Below, in pieces: positions 47,865-60,817 of a stretch of DNA of 64,000 bases (its first letter is position 1; every line of letters starts with the position of its first letter). This stretch comes from Voacanga thouarsii. Lineage: Eukaryota; Streptophyta; Magnoliopsida; Gentianales; Apocynaceae. The notes below the pieces were generated by a model. The model saw nothing but the letters and a program-made list of their open reading frames with translations, made no database searches and was not told where the DNA came from. The stretch is from NCBI GenBank assembly GCA_026120185.1, contig JANUWF010001281.1, positions 1,964,501 through 2,028,500 on the forward strand, written 5' to 3'. The position numbers and the translations under genes are program-made.

Positions 47865-50835
47865 GGCTTTGACCATTGAGTACTTAATGTCTATACTATA
47901 CAAATGGCTTTTTAAAAAAAACACTATTCCCATATGGAAGGAATAGTTCATTTCCAATTCCCCAAAAATTTATTCCAACCATAAAATTTAAAATTTCAAT
48001 TTTATCTTGACTTTAATCCAAAATTATATTTTCCCCAAAATACCAAAATATAACTTTTATATCTGTTCTAAAAATTCATTCACAGCATAATAATTTAATT
48101 TTCACAATTTGTCATATAAAAGTAATAATATTTGGAGCCATCATAATTAAAGTTCATGCTATGATTTTTGCAACTATATGAATAAGAGAAAATTTCATAA
48201 TTTAATAAACACAATCATTCTTTAATGATGGATATGTAGCTCCTAATCATATACATAATATTCATGAGAAATTCTCCAAAATTAATCATGCGTAAATATT
48301 CTATATGTATTCAAGGATTTATCCTTCAATTGTAGCGACACTATCAAAATATCATAACGTAGTCCATTTTGCAATTGTATGCAACATGTGTCTCAAGTGA
48401 ATAACATTTCCAAGATAATAACATTTTCATAAGTGTGCGTATGCATGATCATACGATTTTTTTTAATTCCATATATATAAAAGAGAGTTCATGACATGCA
48501 AGGACTTACTTCGGTCCTTAGCAAAAAAAGTTCAATAACATTAGGGTTAATTGCCTTGTGTTCAGTTATCGACTCCAACCATTTCAAAAATTCAAATATA
48601 CCATAAATCAATTTCTTAATTCACATTTTCCCAAATACCACTCTTACCACAATCCTATTGTACTAGGTCATTACTTAGGCCCCTTAGGAATTGTTCCTTT
48701 TCTCACCAAAGGTCACTTAATCACCAAGGTCACAATTAACTTCACTAAAAGTTCACACAACATAAGGGCCCTAATATCATGTAAATAGCAATAAATCATA
48801 TTGAGCAACATTCAAGTAATTGCTTGATTGAACAAGATTTAAAGGTCCCTTGGTGTTTCTTAATCACACTAGTGGACTGTCTAGGTTAAAATTCTTAAAA
48901 TTAAGTAACTAAATCCAAGCATCTAAGTACACATAGAAACATCCATAGACATTCTATACACATAATAGAATCAAATAGAGTCATGTTTATATAAGGTTTA
49001 TGGTAAAATTTCTATGCAAATGCAATTTCCTTTATAAATAGAGTTTCTGCACTTGTTGTTCAAAGTAGGGGCTCGAAATGTAAATTTAATTAACCAAGCA
49101 AACTATTTTATTTATCTATAAAATTTTCCAATTTGAAAGCTACGTATGTAAGGTGAATTACCATATAAAATTATCTCTAGATTCTACTTAAAAAGTAGGT
49201 CAAATTAATTTTTGAAATAAGCCTACCGCTATAGTTACTAGACTAGGAAGATTTGTGCAATTAAATTAAAAAATTCATATCTTCCGAATCGCAAAAGTTT
49301 TTTTTTTTTTTTGATGATTCCTTTTTTAAAATTTTCTTCAAACTTTGAATTTTCAAAAATGAAAAAATCGGAACCAAATTCATCTGGGAAGGGCGGTTTT
49401 CAGGGGTTTAAAATCATGCCATATTCATCTCATTTTTATTGTGTTCAGGGACTCTTAGCAAAAATCATAAAATTTCCTAACATTTTCTGCATAAAAAAAA
49501 AATCATACCAAAAAGACTCCAACACATCATAGAATTCTCAAAAAAATCTAACCCTAGCATGGTCGTCATGAATTTCAAGTTAAAACTCATCATTTCAGCA
49601 TCAAGATAATTCCAGAAAATAATTAACCTTGTAACATCAATTTGATAATTCAAATGATTTTAAAATAACATGAGATTCTTGCATTGAATCATGTTCTCAT
49701 AATAACACATTTAGAAACAAGTTTCCCTTCAATATTTCATTCAAAACAATTTAAAAATATCAAAGCTTTCAATGGAGAAAAATCTATCCATCAAGATGAA
49801 TGTTTTCGATCCTAGGAAATGAAGAGAAAATGTGAAGCTTTAATGTTACCTTATTGAAACTATTGTTAACTAAAGCTTCCAAAACCAATTATTAGAGGCT
49901 TCGCTGACACTCAAAATGAGCTGAAATCATTGAGCTTGTTAAAAGGAAACCAAGAAGAAAGGAAAGAAGGCTTCTCGCTTGCTAGAATTGCAAGAGAAAA
50001 TGCTTTCCCTTGTACATAGAGGTTGCCAACAGCTTAGGGAAATGGAGGGAAAGGCTAATTTCTAGAAAAAAAAGGAGAGCAAATAAATCTAAAGAGAGAT
50101 GTTCTTGGCCGGCTACTAGAATGAAGGAGTGTTGGAGGGTTTTGTTTAGAGCATTTTTAAATCAAGGGTGGAGATTAGTTTGTTTGAAAAATGGAAGAAA
50201 TGAAAGGCTATGATTAGATCAAATGAATATCAATGGCCAAGATTTAAAAGATCAAATGCCCTAGAAACCTCTTAAAGTAGCAACACTATGAAGGATGCAT
50301 GGTCTTTTTACTAGTTTTAGGGCTCCCAAGCTTTAGAGAAAATTACTTTGTCTAGATCAACATTAATTTAGTTTAGGTCAAAATTAATTGGAAGACTTAG
50401 TAGTCTAGTCAAAATCAAATCAATTAACTTAGACAAAATAATCTTAGTCAACTAGTTCAAAGACTCGTTAAAATAATTGGTATGTAGTCAAAATTAATTG
50501 ATTTTTTGTTGACCTAGACTCCTAATATATCAAAAGTAAAAATTACTCTAAGATAGTTTTTAGAAAAATTATAAAAACTATCTCTATTATTAGAGAAATT
50601 AAAAATAATATTTATTCTGTAAATAACACTTCAATTTTAATAATTAAAAATCATGTACTACTTATATAAATCAAATATTCTCTTTAACAAACACATATAA
50701 GACACATTATTCACATAAGCACACTTAGAATTCACAAAAGTCTTAAATAAAATAACCACATAGTAAATTCAAATAATTTAAAGAGTGAATATTAATATTC
50801 TAATTACTAAAGTTAAATTAGGTGGGGTATTACAT
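47865..50835 (-). mobile_element. Minus-oriented LTR-like region ending at 50835
   Basis: The right edge, taggtggggtattaca, is the reverse complement of TGTAATACCCCACCTA and is close to the TGTGAAACCCCACCTA start of the LTR at 9247. So an LTR of the same broad type starts here on the minus strand. The left boundary was not recognised, and only the last part can be claimed. The short ORFs inside (for example 50010-50213) show no protein family. Confidence 0.45.
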
Positions 50836-51054
50836 TTTAGTTATTTGTTTAATTTTAAATTAATTTACTTGTTCTTTCTATTGTCCGATATTTAATTATT
50901 TGTATATTCTTAGCTAATTATTTATTTTATTTAAATTTTTATTTTTTTATATCTTTTTGAACTTTTATTGATTGTTCTCATTTAATTTACGTAAATATTT
51001 AAAAAATAGAATTGCATCATCATCATTCTTTATAATAATTTGCACATTTTGACT

Positions 51055-51345
51055 GTGATTTTAGATATACGGATAATAGACATCTAACCTTAGATAATGA
51101 AATAGGTGATGGAGGAGAAGGTCCTATTGCACAACAAAAAATAAGTACTTCTAATCTTAATAATCTAGAATATAGTATAAGTATGCCTAGTACTTTTTTT
51201 ACTTTTGATGAAAATTCACATTATGAAAAGTTCATGCATGCATCTATATAACTTGTATATAATGAGCTTCCTAGAACAACATTAAAATGTGAGAAAATAA
51301 AGTTATATAAAGAGATGAGAAAGCATATTATTGCCATGTTTTGAT
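51055..51345 (+). pseudogene. Unidentified coding-like remnant
   Basis: A plus-strand frame reads through about 95 codons with one TAA: FDCDFRYTDNRHLTLDNEIG then DGGEGPIAQQK, later KFMHASI, the stop, LVYNELPRTTLKCEKIKLYK and EMRKHIIAMF. The second part loosely recalls the region of hAT transposases before the catalytic core, but no diagnostic zinc finger or catalytic motif is visible. It is recorded as a remnant only. Confidence 0.25.
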
Positions 51346-51394
51346 TTTTGTAATTGGAAATTTGCTAATAGGAATCAACCTCACCAAGTAGATC

Positions 51395-51590
51395 AATCTT
51401 AAGAAGGGGGGACCAATAATGGAAGAACCAATAACAAGATTAAGGGTCAAGAGGTTCCAAGAAGACCTTCAAGCATTTATGGAGGCACATTAGCATTTAT
51501 GGAGGCACATTTGAAGATAGAGGAGCCTTGGAAAGCTTGTGAAGGTTTAAAGATCATGGGCATGCATCAAACTGTGCAAATTACAAGTTG
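51395..51590 (+). pseudogene. Gypsy polyprotein fragment (EEPITRLRVKRFQEDLQAFM)
   Basis: The frame carrying EGGPIMEEPITR and LRVKRFQEDLQAFMEAH resembles the GPITRSRAKRFQ-type linker found in plant Gypsy polyproteins. A 20-bp tandem duplication (agcatttatggaggcacatt, 51473-51512) shifts it. Only this short piece remains. Confidence 0.4.
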
Positions 51591-52634
51591 AATTGCACAC
51601 TCTTAATAGTTGTACACGACAAGTTGCATGGTGAAGCTGGCATAGCTGTGCCTTTTGTAAAGCAATATAAGATGTTTTGTTTTGAATCCTTTTGACTTTG
51701 TTTTAGTCGTCTTCCTTTTTCCCACACATTGTATTGATTTTAAGGCCATTGATCTAGCTTTTAGGCCTACTTTTGATTATAGTTTGCAACGTTAATAGAT
51801 TAGGGCTTGGTGTGTATTATATACTCTTATAACACTTTTACAAGACACACATTGAATATACAAAAATTATTTGAGAAGTTTTTAACACTTCGTGAGGAAG
51901 TTCCTCCTTTGTTCATTTCAAATCCAAGACCAATCTTAGGATTTAGTCATTTGCCATGTTTGTGTATCTAAACAACCAAGGATAATTCAATTGATTCTCT
52001 AAATTGGGTCTTAGTTTCTTTATTCTTCTAAGGTTCTTTCTAGGAACCAAATTGGGTGCCTATAACTCCCTATACCACTTTTTCTTAATCCCTTACAAGA
52101 TTAGGAATGATTGGGTGTTGTTATAGAAGACTAAATATACTAAATTAGAGGTCCTAGCTAGTTGCCTTGTTCCTCTAACTAGGATTCTTAATTTATGGGT
52201 AGGGTAAACTCTCGGTGACCTATTTCTTTCAATTTTCACTATTTTGGTTCTCTTGTTGTTTGTCTTGTTGGGTTTGTGATAAGCCACAAAATTCATCTGA
52301 GATTGATCCTCTCAAGCTCATATCATTTGCTCTTAGATGTGATAGTTGGACTGCAATCACTCAAAAGCTTATTTGTGTATTGCATGCCATTGGATTGATT
52401 ATACTTAGCTTGTATAAAAAAGAATTATTTGTTTTAAATTATTTGAATTTTTGTATTCAAGCAGTAATATTACTAGAATGATTACTTAAATATGTCGTGA
52501 TTATAGAACATTGAATAAAATTATTTCTATTTCTGTAGATAATGCTATAAATAATAATTCTACCATGACAATTTTTAAAAATATTATGAATCTTATTGTA
52601 AATGGTATTTTATTTCATTTTATGCTTGTCATTT

Positions 52635-53958
52635 TGATGGATTATATTTTTAATTACTATTTTTCTCACTTAAATTGGCTTTAATTGGTTAAATTATTAT
52701 GATTTTGATTTGCCTAGGTGAATTAAAAAATATTGTACTTTGCAGGGATTAATTGATATATTTTTTTGTTTATAAATTTAGATTAATTGGGGTAGTTTAT
52801 ATTTATAGTTATATTTTTATTATTACCCAGGTAAGCTTTTTCATAGTTTGACCAAATACAATAGAGTTACAAAAATGAAAACGGAGGAGTCTGGTAAATT
52901 AAATAGAGTAGAGGACAAAAGCTGTGGCTAAAGAAAAGGAAAAGGTTGGGAAAGAAAGAAAAAAAAAAGTCAAACTTTAAAAGAATTCTTAGTTGGAGTT
53001 GAAATTGGACTTGGACTCAAAATATGTATTAGAAGTTAAGGATTGCTGCCATAAAGGGGGGACTCTCGGAAGGCCAAAAGAGGGGAGGAAAAAATAGAAG
53101 CCAAGAAAAGACGATAGAGAATAGAGGCGAATTGGGAGCAGAGGGCTTCAACCTGAGATTCAGGCTTCTTATCTTCTTTATTTTATTTTTATTTTTATTT
53201 TATGTTAATTAAATTTATGGCTTTGGGTATTTAGATTATGTGTAGCTAAATTTTTTAATATTAAAACCTTTAATGAAGGCTGAAATTTTTATGAGTTTGG
53301 TTGATTTCAATTAAAGAATATTTCTTTTATCTCATTTTTGGTTAATTGTTATTATTGTTCTTAAAGTTTGTAATTTTTTGGGCCAATTATTACATGGACT
53401 TAAATTTATTCTAGTTTCAGAAATGTGCTAGATTAAACTGGACCGTGGTAATAACAACATATCGTAAAATTGATTAGAGGTAGATTCGATTTCTTTGTGT
53501 GGTTTTTAACGAGTAGGAAACAAATGTTAGGAAAATCCATAGAGTTTTATGCGAATTTATTAATTAAAATCATGTAGGAATACGACTAATTTATTAATTA
53601 AAGTTGGGAGTTTTTTGCTAAGAGATTTGGTTTAACTTATATTCGGGAGTTCTACTATTACCCAATTCGAGAATTAATTTAAAGGGATCAACCATGCATC
53701 ATAAAAGGAGTAAGTTGGATTTGAAGTGTCTTGGTCTATTCGTTGTTATTGATTTTATTAATACAATTTATTTTGTTGATTTTTAATTTTCTATTTTTAT
53801 TAGTAATTAATTCTTAAATTAAAATTATCTTTATTTTGGTTTGAGTTAGGTTATAAGCAAAAGAATTTTACAGTTAGATAGCAGTTCTTGTTGGGAACGA
53901 CTTGTACTTACTACTTTATTACTTGTTTGAGATTTGTGCACTTGCAAATTTCATATCA
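52635..53958 (+). repeat. 5' LTR of the Athila-like element
   Basis: It starts TGATGGATTATATTTTTAA and ends TTTCATATCA. The first ~170 bp align with 62456-62627 with several substitutions and indels (shared landmarks are ggctttaattggttaaatt, gattttgatttgccta and gattaattggggt), showing two LTRs of one old insertion. It is followed six bases later by the primer site. Confidence 0.8.
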
Positions 53959-53964
53959 AGTTTG

Positions 53965-53984
53965 TGGCGTAATTACTGGGAATT
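53965..53984 (+). promoter_or_regulatory. Primer-binding site, degenerate
   Basis: tggcgtaattactgggaatt after caagtttg corresponds to the TGGCGCCGTTGCCGGGG-type primer site of Athila-like elements, with several changes. Confidence 0.65.
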
Positions 53985-54151
53985 GTTTTTTATCTACTGT
54001 AGGATTTAATTACTTAACCTAAGTTTAAACCTTTTATTTTTTATTTTTATTCTTCTCTTTATTCATATTCTTATTTTTGTTTTTGTTTTTGTTTTTTAAA
54101 ATTTATTTATTTATTAATTTTATTTTGTTCTCATTTGTTTTAACTTAGTGT

Positions 54152-55610
54152 ATGAACATTTGTAGTTCTAAAAATAAAGAATCTTTGCTTTATATTCCTG
54201 AAGTTGAAAATTTTGCTTATCATAATAGGAGTGAGGCAACCAAAAGGAAATATGAGGAGATAATCACCCCCGTAGAGTCTTTGGAATCAGAATATGATTT
54301 TGAATCCGACTATAGTAGTGAAGTAATGGAGTATAATTAGCAGAGAGCACAAACTCTTAAGGACTATACTTAACCAAAGATGGAGGGTCCTTCTCCCATT
54401 ATAAATTGTCCTGGAGTTACCACAGCAACTTTCAAGATCGAGCTAGCATTTATCCAAATGGTTCAGAGCAATCCATTTTTTGGGCTGTCTCATGAGGACC
54501 CTCAAGGTCACATCTCAAATTTTTTTCCAATTTGTGACATTTTCCAAATAAATAGAGTATCCGATGATGCAAAAAAGCTCAAGCTGTTCCCTTTCTCTTT
54601 AAGGGATAAAGTGAGATCATGACTAAATTCTCTTCCTATAAATTAAATTGTTAATTGGAATCAATTACAAGAAGCCTTTTTAAATAAGTATTTTCCTCCT
54701 ATTAAATCTATTCAAATGCGTTCTAACATCTATAATTTTATGCAGTGACCTATTGAATCATTACATAATGCTTGGGAGAGATTTAAAGAATATCTAAGGT
54801 TGTGCCCTCATTATGGAATGGGGACTGGGATGTAAGCTCAAACATTCTACAATGGCTGTAGAGATGATGTTAGATCATCATTAGATGCAGCAAGTGGAGA
54901 TGCTTTTATTTCCAAAGGAGAAAGAGTTGCATGGAGTTTGATAGAGGAACAGTTCTCAATAGTTCAATCCTAGAGTTTTACCACCTAAAAAAGTTGTAGG
55001 AGTGATAGACAATGATATGGTCTTGAATCTAAATACTCAAATGGATTCACTCAGCAAGTAATTAAAAAACTTAAACATTGTTGCTGTTCTCCATCAATGC
55101 GACCTCTGTGGTGGAAACCACCCATCGATCCAATGTGGCCAAGGTAATATGATGAATTCTCTATTTGGTACTAATGAAGTTAATTTTGTTAATCAAAATG
55201 ACAGTAAGTATGATCCATATGCTCCAACATATAATCTTGGGGTGGAGAAACCATCATAATTTTGGATGGAGGCAGAACAATCAAACTCAAGTTCAAGTAC
55301 GACATCCGTCTTTTCCTCCTCAAGAAAAAAAAAAACTAACATTGAGGATGCACTTGCCAAGTTTATAGAGGTTACTTCTAATAATTTTTCAAACTTGGAT
55401 AACTCCATTAAGACTATAGAAGTGGACCAGCAAAACATGAAGGCTTCTATGAAAAATATAGAAATGCATGTAGGTCAATTAGCTCAAGCAATATTCAATA
55501 GGACTCAAGGAAGCCTTCCAAGTGATACAAAAAAAAAAAAAAAAAAATCCAAGAAAACTGAAAGTTGTCACATTGAGAAGTGGAAGAAACTTAGAAGATG
55601 AGCAAGAATT
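54152..55610 (+). pseudogene. Gypsy gag, Athila-like, broken
   Basis: The first frame (54152) continues in register through two stops into 54380. Family landmarks are QSNPFFGLSHEDPQGHISNF, DDAKKLKLFPFSLRDKVRS, a stop, then FLNKYFPPIKSIQMR, ESLHNAWERFKEYLRLCPHY and FYNGCRDD. A CCHC-type knuckle, CDLCGGNHPSIQC, lies near 55098 in another frame, so at least one frameshift separates it. The tail (55266-55601) is Ser/Lys-rich with a coiled-coil-like NLDNSIKTIEVDQQNMKASM. Gag normally forms the virus-like particle core. This copy cannot be translated whole. Confidence 0.85.
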
Positions 55611-55769
55611 GAAAAGACAAAATGATGACGAAGAGGTTGCCAACAAGTAAGAGGAAACTCCTATCCAATCTCCTACACCAAAATGAAGAATGAAGAATGT
55701 TCAGCCATCCTTCAGAAAAAGTTGCCACCAAAATTGAAGGATTAAGGAAGTTTTCGAATACCTTGGTAT

Positions 55770-57900
55770 ATCGGTGACTTATTTTTTCAAAATGTGCTAT
55801 GTGATTTAGGGGCTAGTATTAATCTCATGCCTTATTCTGTTTGTTAAAAATCGGGATTAAAAGAGATTAAGAACACTTCTATTTCTCTACAAATGGCAAA
55901 CAGGTCTATAAAATATCTTAGAAGAATAGTGAGGATATTCTTATTAAGATGGATAAACTGTACTTTCCTGTTGATTTTGTGATCTTGGACATGGATAATG
56001 ATGCATATATACCTTTGATCTTAGGTCAACCCTTTTTGAATACTGGAAAGACTTTAATTAATGTGCAAAAGGGAGAACTTACTTTAAAGGTTGAGGATGA
56101 AGAGGTTAAATTTAATATGTTTAATTCTATGAAACACTTGCTTGATAATGGTTCTCTTTGCGTTATTGATATGATGGATACTGTAGTACAGGAAAAATTT
56201 ATTCATGAAATTTTTGTTAACTCTATGGAATTGTGTCTAATGGAAGCAGCTACTGAAGATTATGAAAAGATGACATTGTTGATACAGTTTTGAGATTGGA
56301 AGCAAACAAAGTTTTATACCAAAGAATAGATTTAAGTTTGAGGAGTTAGAGTTAAAGAGGGATCACCCCAAACCAAGCATTGAAGAACCTCTTACAGATT
56401 TAGAATTAAAAAACTTGCCTTCTCATTTAAAATATGTCTTTCTTTAATCTAATAATCAATTGCCTCTAATTGTTTCTTCATCTTTGATAGGGATTCAAGA
56501 AGAGAAATTGCTTAGAATATTGAGGGTCCACAAAGAAGCTTTTGGTTGGTAACTATCGGCTTTGAATGGAATAAATCCATCTATATGCATGCACAAGATT
56601 CTTTTAGAGAATGACCATAAGCCATCAAGACAACCACAAAGGAGACTCAATCCATTGATGCAAGAGGTGGTGAAGAAGGAGATCATCAAATTGCTTGATT
56701 TAGGTATTATCTATCCTATTTTTTACATTTACTGGGTAAGTCCAGTTCAAGTAGTTCCTAAAAAAAGGAGACTTTATTGTTGTTGAAAATGACAAATCTA
56801 AATAATTACCTACCAAGTTAATTATAGGTTAAAGAGTTTGCATTGATTATAGAAAGTTAAATAGTGTAACCCGTAAAGATCATTTTTCCCTACCTTTTAT
56901 TGATCAAATTCTTGAGAGATTGAGTGGTCGTGCTTATTACTATTTTCTTTATGGATATTCGGGTTATTTTCAAATTTCCATTGCATTTGAGGATCAAGAA
57001 AAAACTACTTTTACTTATCCTTATGGCATTTTTGCATATAGGAGAATGCCTTTTGATCTCTGCAATGCTCTAGGAAACTTTCAAAGATGCATGGTAGCTA
57101 TTTTTCATTACTTGGTTGAGATATGCATGGAGATTTTTATGGATGACTTTTCTGTTTATGGTGATTTCTTTTATAATTGTCTATCTAACCTCGATAAAGT
57201 GTTACAACGATGTGAAGAAACTAACCTAGTCTTGAATTGGAAAAAGTGTCATTTTATGGTGTAAGAAGGAATTGTATTGGGTCATAAAGTTTCTCATCAA
57301 GGCATTGAGGTGGACAGAGCAAAAGTTGATGTTATTGCTAAGTTGGCACCACCTTCTAATCCCAAGACTTTAAGGGGATTCTTGGGTCATGCTAGATTTT
57401 ATAGGCGCTTTATGAAAGATTTTTCAAAAAATGCTAAACCTTTAACTACCTTTTTATTGAAAGATAAGCCATTTAATTTTTCTTGTGTTTGTTTGTAGGC
57501 TTTTCATCCTCTAAAGGAAAACTTGATCTCAACACCTATCTTGATAGCTCTTGATTGGTCATTATCTTTCGAGCTCATGTGTGATGCATGTGATGCAGTA
57601 GTAGGTGCTTGTTTAGGGCAAAGAAGGGAGAAAGTTTTTCAACCTATCCATTATGATAGTTGCACCCTTAACCCAACCCAATTAAATTATGCAACCACTG
57701 AAAAAGATTTGTTGGCTGTACTTTTTTCTTTCAATAAATTCGTCCTTATTTAGATTATGCAATTTTGAAGTACCTACTTGATAAGAAGGATACCAAGCCA
57801 CGATTAATGAGGTGGATTCTCTTGTTTCAAGAGTTTTATATCACTATAAAAGATAAAAAGGGATTCAAGAATGTGGTTGCTGATAACTTGTTAAGGCTTC
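55770..57900 (+). pseudogene. Gypsy pol: protease, reverse transcriptase, RNase H (broken)
   Basis: The protease active site CDLGASINLMPYSV lies near 55797, followed by the frame 55949-56293 with LILGQPFLNTGKTLINVQKG. RT begins near 56495 (ICMHKILLENDHKPSRQPQR, VVKKEIIKLLDLGIIYP, later VCIDYRKLNS), with catalytic FMDDFSVYG near 57135 and VLGHKVSHQGIEVDRAKVD near 57275. RNase H (57523-57900) keeps LMCDACDAVVGACLGQR, NYATTEKDLLAVLFS and VVADNLLRL. Stops include one just before EGIVLGH and one after CVCL, with frameshifts near 56790 and 57750. The reading frame is cut at 57900 by the solo LTR and resumes at 59316. Confidence 0.9.
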
Positions 57901-59315
57901 TGATGCGTGTTTTTTAGTGTAGAAAATATTACCAATAAATTACACAATCAATCAAGCTTTAATTAAAATGCTAACCACTAAAACCACACATACGGGAAAG
58001 TATACTCATCGTATATTATAGGGACTAGCAAGTATCGAATCTATGAGAACTTAGTCTCCCACCTTACTTTACCCAAATATTTATTGTTTAGCCAATAAAA
58101 TAAGAAGAGAATAAAAAGAAAAATAAATAAAGTAAGAATAAAGATAACTCAAGGATGCAATTTTATGTAACTCGACAATTATCTTGAAAACACAATACTG
58201 AATTACTTAGCATTCATCACAATCAATTATCATCTTGGCATCATGAAGGAATATAAAGATAAATTCCACTTCATTTGTCAATCCATGGAATCACTATATT
58301 TTGATTCATATTAACAAATTTGTCAATCAAGCTAACATAACCAAAACATGCATTAAGCTCATCACTACATTTTGATTCAATTAGCAGATTTGTCAATCAA
58401 GCCATCCTAACCAAAATATTCATGGATCTCAATTCCTTAAAAATATAAAATTAGCTAATAACCCTTTGGTTGAGGTGAAATCAACTAATCTTTGATTACT
58501 TAGTCATATAATCTAATTTCATCATTCAAATCCATTAAGATTAGACAAATACGAAATCAATGCAATGAAACTACTAACATTGTTTTGTCAAGTCAATTAG
58601 AAGAACTTGCATCAATAACCAATGATAACAAGTAATCAAATACCAAAGATAACAATAGATTGATAAAAATTCCAATTAACTTAAAATCACAATCTCTAAA
58701 ATAATATCCAATTATAATTAAAACATTGAGCACATCATTGTTAAAGAAAAGTAAACAAAGGATGAAAGATAAAACTCATAGACAAGCTCTTCTTCTTCTC
58801 TTGAAAACCTCATTTGAACAATACTCTTTTGAGTGGTGATTGAGTAGTTAGCTGGAATCCTTCAAATTACCCCATTCTCTTATGTTTTTCTTGTATTTAT
58901 AAGTCTTCTTGATACCAAAATTTGCTGCTTAAGAAGTTTAGTCTGAGTAGAATTTAGGAAATACCAAAATCCTTTGAAAAATACCAAATTCGCCCACAAT
59001 CGTCTCTAGGTAGAGTGGACTTGGTGCCGGGTCCAGTCAGCCTACCTGGCACCAAGTCTATTCTGTTCTTCTCTATTTTTGCTGTTTAACCAGAATGGAC
59101 CCGATGCCTGGTCCCTTGGCTGGGCCTAGCGCTGGATCTATTCTGAAAATTTAATATTTTTACTCAAAATCAACTTAAATCTTCACAAAATTTTCAAAAA
59201 TACTTTTTATAAGAACAATATCAAATACGAAGGAATATGCCTAGTTATTACAACAAAAGTATCTCAAAATAACCTTAAATAACTAGAAAAATGATGGTGA
59301 TTTTAGCCCCTATCA
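57901..59315 (-). mobile_element. 1.4-kb solo LTR inserted antisense in pol, with 5-bp TSD
   Basis: It begins TGATGCGTGTTTTTTAGTG and ends TTTTAGCCCCTATCA. GCTTC flanks it on both sides (57896-57900 and 59316-59320), and removing it restores the RNase H to integrase linker (LLRL then QLENHEKD). TATAAATAC on the minus strand near 58905 suggests the LTR promoter points leftwards, opposite to the host element. No coding region inside. A GC-richer inverted motif, ggtgccgggtcc/ggcaccaag, occurs near 59020-59140. Confidence 0.93.
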
Positions 59316-59320
59316 GCTTC

Positions 59321-60817
59321 AATTAGAAAATCATGAGAAAGATACCACTAACTATAAGGAGGAAATCAATGAGGAGTTCACAACTGAAAGATTGATGAGA
59401 ATTTCTACATCTTGCAACTCTATCTCTTCTTTCTCTCTTTATAATGAAGAAGATGCTAATTTTAATGCTTTCTATGTAGGTTATACTCAAAGAGTGGCAT
59501 CTATGACACATCAGGCACCATGGTATGCTCGTATTGTGAACTATTTGGCCAGTAAGTATGTTCCAACTGACTTAAATTGTCAACAAAGGACAAAAAATTC
59601 TTCGATGATCTTAAATATTTCTTTTGAGAAGATTTTTACTTGTTTAAAATCTGTGCTGACAATGTTAATAAAAGATGTATACTTTAATGGGAAGTAAATG
59701 ATATTTTGTCACATTGTTATGATAGGAAAGTCAGAGGGTATTTTGGAGCCTATAGGACTGCTCAAAAAGTACTTTAATGTGGACTTTATTGGCTTTCCCT
59801 ATTTAAATATGCTTTTGAGTATGTTAAGAGATGCAATGCATGCCAAAGTAGTGGAAACATATCTAAAAAACATGAAATGCCTCTACAAAGTATTTTTAAA
59901 TATGAATTAGTTGATGTGTGGGGTATTAATTTCATGGGACCTTTTCCTTCTTCTTATAACAAAAAAATATATTCAAGTTGTTGTTGATTATGTATCATAG
60001 TGGATTGAAGTAATTGCTAGTCTAACGAATGATTCTAGGGTGGTGGTGAAATTTTTGAAAAAAAAACATTTTTTCTCATTTTGGTACACATAGAACATTG
60101 ATTAGTGATGAATGCACTCATTTTTGTAATAAACAACTAGAAATTTGTTGCAAAAATATTGTACGCATCATAAGATTGCTACTCCTTATTATCCTCAGAC
60201 TAGTGGGCAAGTTGAAGTTTCTAATCGAGATTTAAAAAGAATTTTGGAAAAAAACTGTTAATTCTTCTAGGAAAGATTGGTCATTGAAACTTGATGATGC
60301 TTTGTGGGCTTATAGGACTGCTTTTAAAATCCCTATTGGCATGACACCTTACCGTCTAGTATATAGAAAAGCATGTCACTTACTTGTTGAACTAGAGCAT
60401 AAGTCATATTGGGCAATTAAGTTTCTTAATTTTGACATGAATGCCATAGGAGAAAAGAGACTCTTGCAGCTTAATGAATTGGATAAGTTTCGTTATCATG
60501 CTTATGAGAATACAAAGCTCTACAAGGAATGAACAAAAAATTTTCATGATAAACACATCATGGTTCGTGAGTTCAAAATTAGCGATAAAGTTTTTCTCTA
60601 TAACTCTTGTTTGAGGCTTTTCCCAGGAAAATTAAGATCAAGGTGGTTTGGTCCTATTGAGGTGATAAAAATATTCCCATGTGGAGCCATTACGATCTCA
60701 CACAATGAAAATAGAACATTTACTATCAATGGTCAAAGGTTGAAGCAATTTTTTGGAGATGTAACGCCTACACATTGGGAGGCTTGGCTTCTCAAAGATC
60801 TCTCTTCTTCACTTTGA
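59321..60817 (+). pseudogene. Gypsy integrase domain, broken
   Basis: The linker EEINEEFTTERLMRISTSC and HQAPWYARIVNYLASKYVPT open the region. The zinc-binding part (59698-59910) is eroded; the expected Cys/His residues are largely lost. The catalytic core can be followed through frames: VWGINFMGPFPSSY, ISDECTHFCN, then [18 protein letters not shown], which includes the Glu of the D,D-35-E triad. Next are [20 protein letters not shown] (60284), [20 protein letters not shown], and the C-terminal barrel FKISDKVFLYNSCLRLFPGK with RWFGPIEVIKIFPCGAITI, ending at 60817. Multiple frameshifts and stops make it non-functional. Confidence 0.88.
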
